Below are positions 14,951-21,509 of a stretch of 30,541 nt of DNA, piece after piece. The position numbers and the translations under genes were made by a program. The DNA is from JBJXGF01 sp046153015 (lineage in GTDB: Bacteria; Actinomycetota; Acidimicrobiia; Acidimicrobiales; CAIXPF01). The notes beneath the pieces are model-generated. The model did not search any database, was not told the origin of the DNA, and worked only from the letters and a program-made list of their open reading frames with translations. The stretch's first letter is position 1. Every line of letters begins with the position of its first letter. The stretch spans positions 1 to 30,541 of the forward strand of contig JBJXGF010000188.1 of assembly GCA_046153015.1 (NCBI GenBank), given 5' to 3'.

Positions 14951-15769
14951 ATGGCCGCCCGGTCCCGGTCCTGGGACGATCCGTGGCGCGAGTACCCCGC
15001 CTCCAAACCGCGCCCGGTCGAGGGCGGGGTCGCCACGCGCCGCCAGCGCGGCGCCATGGCGGACGCCTGGTGGTCGAAGCGCCTCGTGGAGCTGCTCGAC
15101 TCCTACGGCCTGGGCGCCCGCATGCAGCGCGGGCGCCGGTACGCCCGCCAGGGCCAGCTCGTGTCGTTCGACGTGCAGCCCGGGCTGGTGGTTGCGCAGG
15201 TGCAGGGCTCGCGCCGCACACCGTACGTGACCACCGTCCGGCTCGAGCCGCTCACCGCGGAGCAGTGGGCGGCCGTGCAACGCGAGATCGAGGCGACCCT
15301 GCAGTTCGCCGCGCAGCTGCTGGCGGGCGAGGTTCCGCCCGAGCTGGAGGCGGTGTTCGAAGGCGCCGGCGTGGCGCTGCTGCCGCGGCGGTGGGGCGAT
15401 CTCCGCGTGTCGTGCTCGTGCCCGGACTGGGAGAGCCCGTGCAAGCACCTCGCGGCCACGCTCTACGTGCTCGCCGATCGCCTCGACGACGACCCCTGGC
15501 TCCTGCTGCTGTGGCGCGGCCGCACCCGTGCGGAGATGCTGGCCCACCTCGGGCCCGGCGCCGATGACCGCGCCGCGGTGGCGCCCTGGTGGCCGCTCGT
15601 GCCCGGGGCCCGGCTGCCCGGCCCTGCCGCCAGCGGCGGCGACACCTGGACCTCGGAGCACGCCCGCGCCGCGCTCACCCGCCTCGGTCCCCTCGGAGTC
15701 GAGGTGCGCAACCGAGCCGTCACCGATCTCCTCGGCGCCGCCTATGACACGCTCGCCGCCGAGGGTTGA
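14951..15769 (+). CDS. SWIM zinc-finger protein, partner of the SNF2 helicase
   Basis: A 272-residue protein whose central SWIM motif CxC-x6-CxH is complete: C155, C157, C164 and H166 in VSCSCPDWESPCKHLAA. SWIM domains bind zinc and are associated with DNA or protein contacts. The N terminus (WWSKRLVELLDSYGLGARMQRGRRYARQGQ) matches the usual start of helicase-linked SWIM proteins, followed by a beta-rich region VSFDVQPGLVVAQVQGSRRTPYVTTV. The C-terminal third is Ala/Pro-rich. The ATG lies two bases after the helicase stop (TGACGATG), so translation is almost certainly coupled and the products probably form a complex. Confidence 0.9.
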   Translation: MAARSRSWDDPWREYPASKPRPVEGGVATRRQRGAMADAWWSKRLVELLDSYGLGARMQRGRRYARQGQLVSFDVQPGLVVAQVQGSRRTPYVTTVRLEPLTAEQWAAVQREIEATLQFAAQLLAGEVPPELEAVFEGAGVALLPRRWGDLRVSCSCPDWESPCKHLAATLYVLADRLDDDPWLLLLWRGRTRAEMLAHLGPGADDRAAVAPWWPLVPGARLPGPAASGGDTWTSEHARAALTRLGPLGVEVRNRAVTDLLGAAYDTLAAEG

Positions 15770-15867
15770 CCCACCTCCGCCCGCCGGGTTGCGAAGGCGG
15801 CGTCACGCGCGACACTGGTGGCGCCGTCCCGGTACGCACAGAGCTGACACGACGAGAGGAGCGGTGC

Positions 15868-17079
15868 ATGACGCAGCGGCCAGAGGTGACCGACTGGGCA
15901 TCCGATTTCGATCACCTGAGCGACGCCTGGGCGGCCCACAGCCCCGAGATCCTGGCCGAGCTGCGGGAGCGGTGCCCGGTGGCCCACACCGAGCGCTTCC
16001 ACGGCGCCTACCTCGTGACCCGCTACGCCGACATCGCCGACGTGGCCCATGACACGGCGACCTTCTCCAGCCGGGTCACCGCGGTGAACGACAACCACCC
16101 CGACAACATCAAGCTGGAGCTGCCGCCCATCACCCTCGACCCGCCCGAGCACGCGCCGCTGCGCCGGGCGCTGCTGCCGGCCTTCAACCCCCGGGAGGTC
16201 GCCGCCCTCGAGCCCTTCGTCGTCGAGACCGTCAACCGCCTGCTGGACGACCTCGACGGGCGCACCGAGGTCGACGGCGCGCTCGACTACGCGCAGCTCG
16301 TGCCGGTCGAGGTGATGGCCCGCCTCTTCGGCGTGTCGCCCGAGATGGGCCCGCAGTTCCGCCGGTGGGTCGACGGCATGCTCAAGGAGGGCCAGATCGA
16401 TCTCGACATCGCCCGCAAGGCCAACCGCGAGATCCAGGCGTATTTCGCCGACCAGCTGGTGGCGCGCCGCCGTGAGCCCGCCGACGACCTCGTGACGATG
16501 GTGCTCGAGGCGCAGGTGCAGCTGGAGGACGGCTCGACCCGGCCCTTCACCGAGCGTGAGCGCATTGGTGCGCTGTTCGTGCTCATGCTCGGCGGCATCG
16601 ACACCACGTGGTCCTCGCTCGGCGCGTCGCTGTACCACCTGGGCACCCACCCGGAGGACTTGGCGACCCTGGTCGAGCGCCCGGAGTTGATCCCCTCCGC
16701 GGTGGAGGAGTTCCTGCGCTTCTACTCGCCGGTGACGATCGCCCGGCTGATCACCGAGGACGCCGAGGTCGCGGGCTGTCCGGTCAAGGCGGGCGAGCGG
16801 GTGCTCCTCGCCTACCCGTCGGCCAACCGCGACCCGGAGGTGTTCGACCGGCCGGACGAGGTGGTGCTCGACCGGGCCCACAACCGCCACCTCTCCTTCG
16901 GGGTCGGCGTCCACCGCTGCCTCGGGTCGAACCTGGCCCGCATGGAGCTCGCCGTGTCGCTCGGCGCGTGGGTGGCCCGCTTCCCCCGCTTCGAGCTGGC
17001 CGTCGACCCCGCCGACATCACGTGGTCGGTCGGCCCGGTGCGAGGCCCCCGCAAGGTGCCCCTGCGCATCCTGAGCTGA
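15868..17079 (+). CDS. Cytochrome P450 (bacterial class I type)
   Basis: A 403-residue soluble P450 of typical bacterial length. The I-helix oxygen-activating motif is LGGIDTT (241-247), ExxR is E281-R284 in EEFLRF, and the haem loop FGVGVHRCLG supplies C351. The I-helix Gly-Gly-Ile-Asp-Thr-Thr variant replaces the usual AGxDTT/AGxETT alanine but keeps the acid and threonine. GAGAGGAG six bases before the ATG fixes the start. No ferredoxin or ferredoxin reductase gene lies nearby, so electrons must come from elsewhere in the genome. It faces a second P450 of a different type across a 45-bp gap. Substrate unknown. Confidence 0.92.
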   Translation: MTQRPEVTDWASDFDHLSDAWAAHSPEILAELRERCPVAHTERFHGAYLVTRYADIADVAHDTATFSSRVTAVNDNHPDNIKLELPPITLDPPEHAPLRRALLPAFNPREVAALEPFVVETVNRLLDDLDGRTEVDGALDYAQLVPVEVMARLFGVSPEMGPQFRRWVDGMLKEGQIDLDIARKANREIQAYFADQLVARRREPADDLVTMVLEAQVQLEDGSTRPFTERERIGALFVLMLGGIDTTWSSLGASLYHLGTHPEDLATLVERPELIPSAVEEFLRFYSPVTIARLITEDAEVAGCPVKAGERVLLAYPSANRDPEVFDRPDEVVLDRAHNRHLSFGVGVHRCLGSNLARMELAVSLGAWVARFPRFELAVDPADITWSVGPVRGPRKVPLRILS

Positions 17080-17124
17080 GCCGGGGAGGCCGCCAACGCC
17101 GCAACTTCTCGGCGCCGGGCCCGC

Positions 17125-18417
17125 TCACGGGCGGGCGGCCGCGGTGACCGGGACGCCGCCGGCGGGGTGGGCGGTGACCGTGCCGACTGCGGCGGGGAGC
17201 TCCTCCGAGGCGACGTGGAGGTCGCAGCGTTGGGCGAGGCGCGAGGCGAGCAGGGTCAGGTTCATGCGGGCGAGACCGAAGCCGAGGCAGCTGCGGGCGC
17301 CGCCGCCGAAGGGCGCCCAGGCGTGCGGCGGCGGCGCAGCGTCGAGGTGGCGTCGAGGATCGAAACGCAGCGGGTCGGGCCAGGCGTCCGGGTCCCGTCC
17401 GACCAGCAGCGGCGACCACGCCACGATCGAGCCGCGGCGCACCCGGTACGGGCCGAGCCCGAACGACTGCCAGACGAGCCGAGGTGCGTAGGCCCCGGCG
17501 GGATGGATACGCAGCGCCTCGTGCACCACCGCGTCGGCCCACGGCCGCGCCGCGTCGGCGCTGCTGGCGTCGGCCTCGGCGCGGAGCTGTTCCCACACGT
17601 CTCGGCGGGGCGCAGCGCGCAGCACCAACCAGCTCGCCGCCGCGGTCGTGGTGTCGTAGCCGGCGCCGATCAACGACACGACCTGGTCGCGCACCTCGAC
17701 GCGAGTGAAGCTTGCAGTCAGCAGCGTGTCGAGCACGTCGTCGGCCCTCGGTCGGCCCCGCTCCTCGCCGGCCCGGCGGCGGTCGATCTCGGCGTCGAGC
17801 AGGGCGTCGAAGCGGCGGCGGGCGGCGCGGGCCTGCTGGCGGGCGCCGAACGGGAACGGGTGCGGGATCTGTCGCGCCATCGGACGGTTCACGTACTCGG
17901 CCGCCGGCGCCAGCGTCTCGCCGACCACATCGGGGTCGAGACCGTCCCCGAACAGCACCCGGACGACCACGCGCCGAATCGTGGTCTGGATGCGTGGCGC
18001 GAGGTCGAAGCGCGTGGCGAGGGGGAACCCGTCGATCATGCGGTCGATCTCCTCGAGCACGAGCGCGCGCCAGGCGTTGAGGCGGCGGAGCGCGAACGCG
18101 GGCTGCACCGCGTAGCGGCGACGAGCGTGATCGTCGCCGTCGCTGACCAGCAGCGAGGTGGGCCCCACGAAGACGCCGAGCGGGATCTTGAACATCGGGC
18201 CCCACCGGTAACGCTCCTGCGGACCGGAGAGCACCTCGTGCACGAGGTCCCGGTCCCCGACCACGACGATGGTCAACGGCCCGACACGGATGGCGAAGGT
18301 CCGCCCGTAGCGCGCCGCCAGCGCCTCCACCGTCGCCATCGGCGCGTCGAGCACGTCGCGCAACGCCGCCGCGCCGGCCCGACCCGAAGGCCCCGGCACG
18401 GAACGGGTCGCCGTCAT
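17125..18417 (-). CDS. Cytochrome P450 (class IV/E-type features)
   Basis: A 430-residue P450. Its I-helix has LIGAGYDTT (249-257), ExxR is E300-R303 in EALRIHP, and the haem loop FGGGARSCLGFGLARM supplies C377. FGGGxRxCxG, EALRIHP and the PxxFDPxRHL segment before the haem resemble CYP4/CYP102-like long P450s more than the neighbour at 15868. The two are therefore not a recent duplication. The ATG at 18417 (MTATRSVPGP) has GGAGG five bases upstream. An upstream ATG at 18456 adds 13 residues but its AGGAGG is 17 bases away. It converges on the other P450. Substrate unknown. Confidence 0.9.
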   Translation of the reverse strand: MTATRSVPGPSGRAGAAALRDVLDAPMATVEALAARYGRTFAIRVGPLTIVVVGDRDLVHEVLSGPQERYRWGPMFKIPLGVFVGPTSLLVSDGDDHARRRYAVQPAFALRRLNAWRALVLEEIDRMIDGFPLATRFDLAPRIQTTIRRVVVRVLFGDGLDPDVVGETLAPAAEYVNRPMARQIPHPFPFGARQQARAARRRFDALLDAEIDRRRAGEERGRPRADDVLDTLLTASFTRVEVRDQVVSLIGAGYDTTTAAASWLVLRAAPRRDVWEQLRAEADASSADAARPWADAVVHEALRIHPAGAYAPRLVWQSFGLGPYRVRRGSIVAWSPLLVGRDPDAWPDPLRFDPRRHLDAAPPPHAWAPFGGGARSCLGFGLARMNLTLLASRLAQRCDLHVASEELPAAVGTVTAHPAGGVPVTAAARP

Positions 18418-18479
18418 GCCGGCCTCCGGCCGCGCTGCGCTGGGAGGTGGCCCCATGCCATGTGAGTTGGTGGCCTCCT

Positions 18480-18510
18480 GGTCGAACGTCCGAGCATGCC
18501 CGGTCGAACG
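18480..18510 (-). repeat. Direct repeat CGTTCGACC upstream of the second P450
   Basis: GGTCGAACG occurs at 18480-18488 and 18502-18510 (CGTTCGACC on the coding strand), 22 bp apart, or two helical turns. A possible -10, TAGCGT (18508-18513 complement), overlaps the distal copy. The spacing suggests a regulator binding site for the P450 gene, but no regulator is identified. Confidence 0.35.
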
Positions 18511-18559
18511 CTACGGGAGGAGACCCGTCTTCCGCTCTCCGGGAAGCGCGGTCGAGGTT

Positions 18560-18578
18560 TGCTAGCATTGCTGGCATT
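18560..18578 (+). promoter_or_regulatory. Probable operator/promoter of the FitAB-like module
   Basis: TGCTAGCA (18560-18567) is a perfect 8-bp palindrome. It lies within a tandem direct repeat GCTAGCATT (18561-18569) / GCTGGCATT (18570-18578). TAGCAT (18563-18568) could be the -10. FitAB-type pairs bind palindromic TGCTA-containing sites in their own promoter, so autoregulation here is likely by family analogy. Confidence 0.5.
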
Positions 18579-18598
18579 GCCTGCACCCGGGAGACGTG

Positions 18599-18841
18599 AT
18601 GGCGACGTTCACCATTCGCGGCCTTGATGAGGAGCTCCGCGATCGCCTGCGGGTTCGCGCGGCTCGACACGGACGATCGATGGAGGCCGAGGTCCGCGAG
18701 ATCCTGCGAGACGCGTTGGCCGAACCGGAACCTTCGGAACCGCTCGGCAGCCGCATCCGGCAACGGTTCGCCGCGATCGGCGGCGGCGAGCTGGAGCTAC
18801 CGGCCCGGACCGAACGCCCGCGACCGGCTTCGCTGGCATGA
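18599..18841 (+). CDS. FitA-like ribbon-helix-helix antitoxin
   Basis: An 80-residue antitoxin. The N-terminal half (TFTIRGLDEELRDRLRVRAA, then RHGRSMEAEVREILRDAL) is a typical FitA/VapB ribbon-helix-helix domain that dimerises and binds DNA. The C-terminal half (residues 45-80: LGSRIRQRFAAIGGGELELP) is the toxin-binding tail. GGGAG lies seven bases before the ATG at 18599. The GTG one codon earlier is unlikely to be needed. Its stop overlaps the toxin start by four bases (ATGA), the standard order and coupling of the family. Confidence 0.9.
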   Translation: MATFTIRGLDEELRDRLRVRAARHGRSMEAEVREILRDALAEPEPSEPLGSRIRQRFAAIGGGELELPARTERPRPASLA

Positions 18842-19260
18842 TCGTTCTGGACACCAACGTGGTGTCCGAGCTGATGCGAGCGGCGCCCGCCCCGGTGGTC
18901 GTCGACTGGGTCGATCGGCAACGCGCCACCGAGGTCCACCTCACCGCGATCACCGTCGCCGAATTGCTCTACGGCGTCGGCCGGCTTCCGGGGGGAAGCC
19001 GCAAGACCGAATTGGCCGAACGCATCGAGGCGATGCTCAGCGATGACTTCGATCACCGCGTCTTGCCCTTCGACGAGACCTCGGCCGCCCACTACGCGGA
19101 CATCGTGGTTCGCCGCGAGCGGGCCGGTCGGCCGATCAGCACAGCGGACGCTCAGATCGCGGCCACCTGCCGGAGCCATCGTGCACGTCTCGCCACCCGC
19201 AACACGGACGACTTCGCCGACACCGGGATCACCCTCCACAACCCCTGGACCGAGGATTGA
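18838..19260 (+). CDS. FitB/VapC-like PIN-domain toxin ribonuclease
   Basis: A 140-residue PIN-domain protein. The acidic metal-binding residues are in place: D5 in VLDTNVVSEL, E42 in TVAELLYGV, D104 in STADAQIAA, and D124 in RNTDDF. This is the FitB pattern. These toxins are Mg2+-dependent ribonucleases, often cutting tRNA or rRNA, and are held inactive by the FitA partner. The protein appears full length with no lesion, so the module is probably functional. No recombinase or transposase is adjacent. Confidence 0.92.
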   Translation: MIVLDTNVVSELMRAAPAPVVVDWVDRQRATEVHLTAITVAELLYGVGRLPGGSRKTELAERIEAMLSDDFDHRVLPFDETSAAHYADIVVRRERAGRPISTADAQIAATCRSHRARLATRNTDDFADTGITLHNPWTED

Positions 19261-19289
19261 ACCGATCGCTCCGCAGCGAGGCGGCTCGC

Positions 19290-19883
19290 TCACGCGGCGA
19301 GCGCGGCTGCCAGCGTTCGCACCAGCTCGGAGGTGAGCTCGTCCGCCGGCCGCTCGAAGGGCGCGGCCTCGTCGGTGAGCAGTGCACCCACGGCGCCGAA
19401 CACGCACCACCGGACCCGCCACGCGATGTCCCCGAACGCGAGGTGGGGCAACGCCGTCTCGAGGTGGGGGCGGAACGCGTCGGCGACGGGGGCGAAGTGG
19501 CCGGCGACCGTGGCGGCGACGAAGTCGGCAGGACGGATGTAGATCGCGCCGATCAGCCGGGCGCGTCCGGGAGATCGCGCGTGGAGCAGGTGGGCAGCCT
19601 CGACGTCGGGGCGGACCAGCGCGTCGATGAGCTGCGACGTCGCCGGCCGGCCAGCCGCCACCGCCGCGTCGAGCAGCTCGAGCCGGCGCAGGTTCAGCGG
19701 GATGAGGATGCGCTCGAGCACGGCGGCGGCCAGCGCCTCACGCCCGCCGAAGTGGTAGTGGACCGCGCCCGGGTCGGCCCCCGCCTCACGCATGATCCTG
19801 CGGAGCGATCCGGTCTCGATGCCTGCGCTCGCGAACTCGACCTCGGCCGCGTCGAGGAGGAGGTCAACCGTCGAGCCGGCCAC
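19290..19883 (-). CDS. TetR-family transcriptional regulator (in SRPBCC operon)
   Basis: A 197-residue TetR protein. The N-terminal domain contains LLDAAEVEFASAGIETGSLR, then RIMREAGADPGAVHYHFGGR, where the helix-turn-helix and the following YHFG are canonical. The C-terminal ligand domain carries a TetR_C-type end (WRVRWCVFGAVGALLTDEA). The GTG at 19883 lies inside the 3' end of the SRPBCC gene (20-base overlap), so the two are translated from one message. The operator array upstream of that operon (20327-20364) is the obvious target for autoregulation. Confidence 0.85.
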   Translation of the reverse strand: MAGSTVDLLLDAAEVEFASAGIETGSLRRIMREAGADPGAVHYHFGGREALAAAVLERILIPLNLRRLELLDAAVAAGRPATSQLIDALVRPDVEAAHLLHARSPGRARLIGAIYIRPADFVAATVAGHFAPVADAFRPHLETALPHLAFGDIAWRVRWCVFGAVGALLTDEAAPFERPADELTSELVRTLAAALAA

Positions 19884-20334
19884 GTTCGAGCAGCTGCTTG
19901 AGGGCCTTCAGGTCCTTGCGCACGGCTCGGCGCATGGCCGTCCGGATGAACGGGGCGACCAGCCGAGAGAACCCACTCGGGTTGCCTCGGTTGCGCAGCG
20001 TCATCCGCGTATCGCCATCGGGAGTCGCCTCGTAGCGGTAGCTGGTCTCCATCGGAAACGGACCCTCGGCGGTGCGCATCACCAACGACTCGGGCGTGTG
20101 CTCGACGATCTCGTACGTGTAGCGCAGCTCTCGGCCGAGGAAGCGGGCGACGAAGGCGACCTCGGCGCCCGCCTGGAGCGTCGGCGCCGTCCGCCAGGAC
20201 ACCTCGGAGATCTTGGCGTACCACTCCGGGGCGTGGGAAGGGTCGCTGGCGTAGCCCGCCACAACCTCGACAGGGCGTCGGATCACCTCGCTCACGACGA
20301 CGTCGACCGCCGGCCGCGCCACAGATTCAGTCAT
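19864..20334 (-). CDS. SRPBCC-fold protein (polyketide cyclase/dehydrase type)
   Basis: A 156-residue SRPBCC protein with VVVSEVIRRPVEVVAGYASD at the start, HAPEWYAKISEVSW, AEVAFVARFLGRELRYTYEI in the middle and a C-terminal helix with FIRTAMRRAVRKDLKALKQLLE. The fold binds hydrophobic ligands; no catalytic residue can be assigned. It is the first gene of an operon with TetR, and binding or modifying the regulator's ligand is a plausible role. The ATG at 20334 is supported by a leaderless promoter (TTGCCG, 18 bp, TAGGGT, then 7 bases to ATG). Three palindromes overlap promoter and start codon. Confidence 0.82.
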   Translation of the reverse strand: MTESVARPAVDVVVSEVIRRPVEVVAGYASDPSHAPEWYAKISEVSWRTAPTLQAGAEVAFVARFLGRELRYTYEIVEHTPESLVMRTAEGPFPMETSYRYEATPDGDTRMTLRNRGNPSGFSRLVAPFIRTAMRRAVRKDLKALKQLLERGRLDG

Positions 20335-20371
20335 ACGACTGACCCTAGTCAGTCAGGTGACTGATCGGCAA
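20327..20371 (-). promoter_or_regulatory. Leaderless promoter overlaid by three phased palindromes (probable TetR operator array)
   Basis: Three perfect palindromes overlap end to end: TCAGTC-ATAC-GACTGA (20327-20342), ACTGAC-CCTA-GTCAGT (20338-20353) and TCAGTCA-GG-TGACTGA (20349-20364). Their centres are exactly 11 bp apart, so they lie on one face of the helix. On the minus strand the promoter is TTGCCG (20366-20371), an 18-bp spacer and TAGGGT (20342-20347), with the ATG (20334) seven bases beyond. The array spans the -10, the spacer and the start codon. Confidence 0.75.
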
Positions 20372-20388
20372 CAGCCCAGCCGCACCTC

Positions 20389-20952
20389 TCACGGCTGGCG
20401 GATGAGCTCGAGCTCGATCTCGAGACCGATCTCCTTCGACACCAGCAGGCCGCCGGCCTCGAGGAGCATGTTCCACGACAGGCCCCAGTCCTCCCGGTTC
20501 AGCTTGCCCTTGGCGCTGAACACGGCCCGGTCGTTGCCCCAGGGGTCGGCGGCGTGGCCGAGGTAGTCCACCTGCAGGCGCACCGGCCGGGTGATGCCCT
20601 TGATCGTGAGCTCACCGTCCACCACGCCGCTGGCGCCATCGAGGACCACGGCGGTCGAGCGGTAGGCGGCGGTGGGGTGGTGCTCGACGTCGAAGAAGTC
20701 GCCCGAGCGCAGGTGATCGTCGCAGCTCTGGTCGCCCGTGCTGACCGAGGCCATGTCGAGGGTGACCTCCACGTGGGAGGCGGTCGGATCGTCGGCGATC
20801 GTGACCGCGCCGTCGACGCCGGTGAAGCGGCCGCGGACCTTCGTGAGCCCGAAATGGCGGCCGACGAAGCCGACCTCGGCGTGCCCCGGGTCGATGGCCC
20901 AGACGCCGGCGGCGGGGAGCTCGACGCCGGCGACGGTGCGGGTTGCGTTCAT
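20389..20952 (-). CDS. YceI-family lipid-binding protein
   Basis: A 187-residue YceI-like beta-barrel protein without a signal peptide, so probably cytoplasmic. Family features are GVWAIDPGHAEVGFVGRHFG, a VSTGDQSCDDHLRSGDFFDVEHHPTAAYRS segment (usual D..RD.HLRS.DFFD), DGELTIKGITRPVRLQVDYLG and FSAKGKLNREDWGLSWN. YceI proteins bind long isoprenoid chains or similar lipids. AAAGGA precedes the ATG at 20952. It is divergent from a MarR gene, and the twin palindromes in the gap suggest that MarR controls it. Confidence 0.92.
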   Translation of the reverse strand: MNATRTVAGVELPAAGVWAIDPGHAEVGFVGRHFGLTKVRGRFTGVDGAVTIADDPTASHVEVTLDMASVSTGDQSCDDHLRSGDFFDVEHHPTAAYRSTAVVLDGASGVVDGELTIKGITRPVRLQVDYLGHAADPWGNDRAVFSAKGKLNREDWGLSWNMLLEAGGLLVSKEIGLEIELELIRQP

Positions 20953-20971
20953 GGATGCGTCCTTTGCCAGT

Positions 20972-21031
20972 TGCGTGCTGATGCACGCACTCTATCAGGT
21001 GCGTGCGATCGCACGCAACTACCGGTACGCT
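20972..21031. promoter_or_regulatory. Twin MarR operators TGCGTGC-N4-GCACGCA and a leaderless marR promoter
   Basis: Two copies of the same 18-bp palindrome lie between yceI and marR: TGCGTGC-TGAT-GCACGCA at 20972-20989 and TGCGTGC-GATC-GCACGCA at 21000-21017. The second is symmetric throughout. Centres are 28 bp apart. The first is close to yceI and the second to marR. TACGCT (21026-21031) lies seven bases before the GTG at 21039, giving a leaderless marR transcript. Confidence 0.75.
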
Positions 21032-21038
21032 TGGCGCC

Positions 21039-21497
21039 GTGACCGATGACGTCGACGTCGCCGCCTGGCGGGCCGTCCTGCTCACCCAGAGCCGGGTGCT
21101 GCGAGCGATCGAGCGCGATCTCGACGCCGCGGGTGCGATGTCGCTCGGTTGGTACGACGTGTTGCTCGAGCTCAACGCCGCCCCAGAGCGTCAGCTGCGC
21201 ATGCAGGACCTCGCGGCACGCGCCGTGCTGTCACGGACCAGGGTGAGCCGGATCGTGAACGAGCTCGAGGCCGCCGGGTTCGTCGAGCGGCGCTCCGACC
21301 CGGCCGATCGGCGGGCGTGGCTGGCCACGCTCACCGCCGACGGCCGCGCCGCGCTCATGCGCACGGCGCCGCTGTACCTGGACGGCATCGAGCGGCACTT
21401 CAACCGGCACCTCGGCGCGGGCGATCGCCGTCGACTCGCGGCGATCCTGCAGCCCGTCATCGACAGCCATCAGGCGGAGATGGACCTCCGCCGATGA
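21039..21497 (+). CDS. MarR-family transcriptional regulator (divergent from yceI)
   Basis: A 152-residue MarR protein: WRAVLLTQSRVLRAIERDL (dimer helix), LGWYDVLLELNAAPERQLRM, a winged helix with AVLSRTRVSRIVNELEAAGF and a wing VERRSDPADRRAWLATLT, then C-terminal dimer helices. The GTG at 21039 is chosen because the -10-like TACGCT lies seven bases upstream and because the earlier in-frame GTG (21003) is inside the operator palindrome. It most likely represses itself and yceI through the twin sites. Ligand unknown. Confidence 0.9.
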   Translation: MTDDVDVAAWRAVLLTQSRVLRAIERDLDAAGAMSLGWYDVLLELNAAPERQLRMQDLAARAVLSRTRVSRIVNELEAAGFVERRSDPADRRAWLATLTADGRAALMRTAPLYLDGIERHFNRHLGAGDRRRLAAILQPVIDSHQAEMDLRR

Positions 21498-21509
21498 ACG
21501 GCCCACCCG

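Noticed and set aside
12183..15221. A 1012-codon open frame on the minus strand over the helicase/SWIM genes
   Set aside because: It is an antisense shadow caused by extreme G+C at third positions; its translation is low-complexity Arg/Gly/Ala, while the plus strand has complete SNF2 and SWIM motifs.
15868..18417. A biosynthetic gene cluster around the two P450s
   Set aside because: No polyketide synthase, NRPS, terpene synthase or ferredoxin gene is present, and neighbours are unrelated.
18560..19260. An integrative element carrying the FitAB pair
   Set aside because: No integrase, transposase, flanking repeat or tRNA target is visible.
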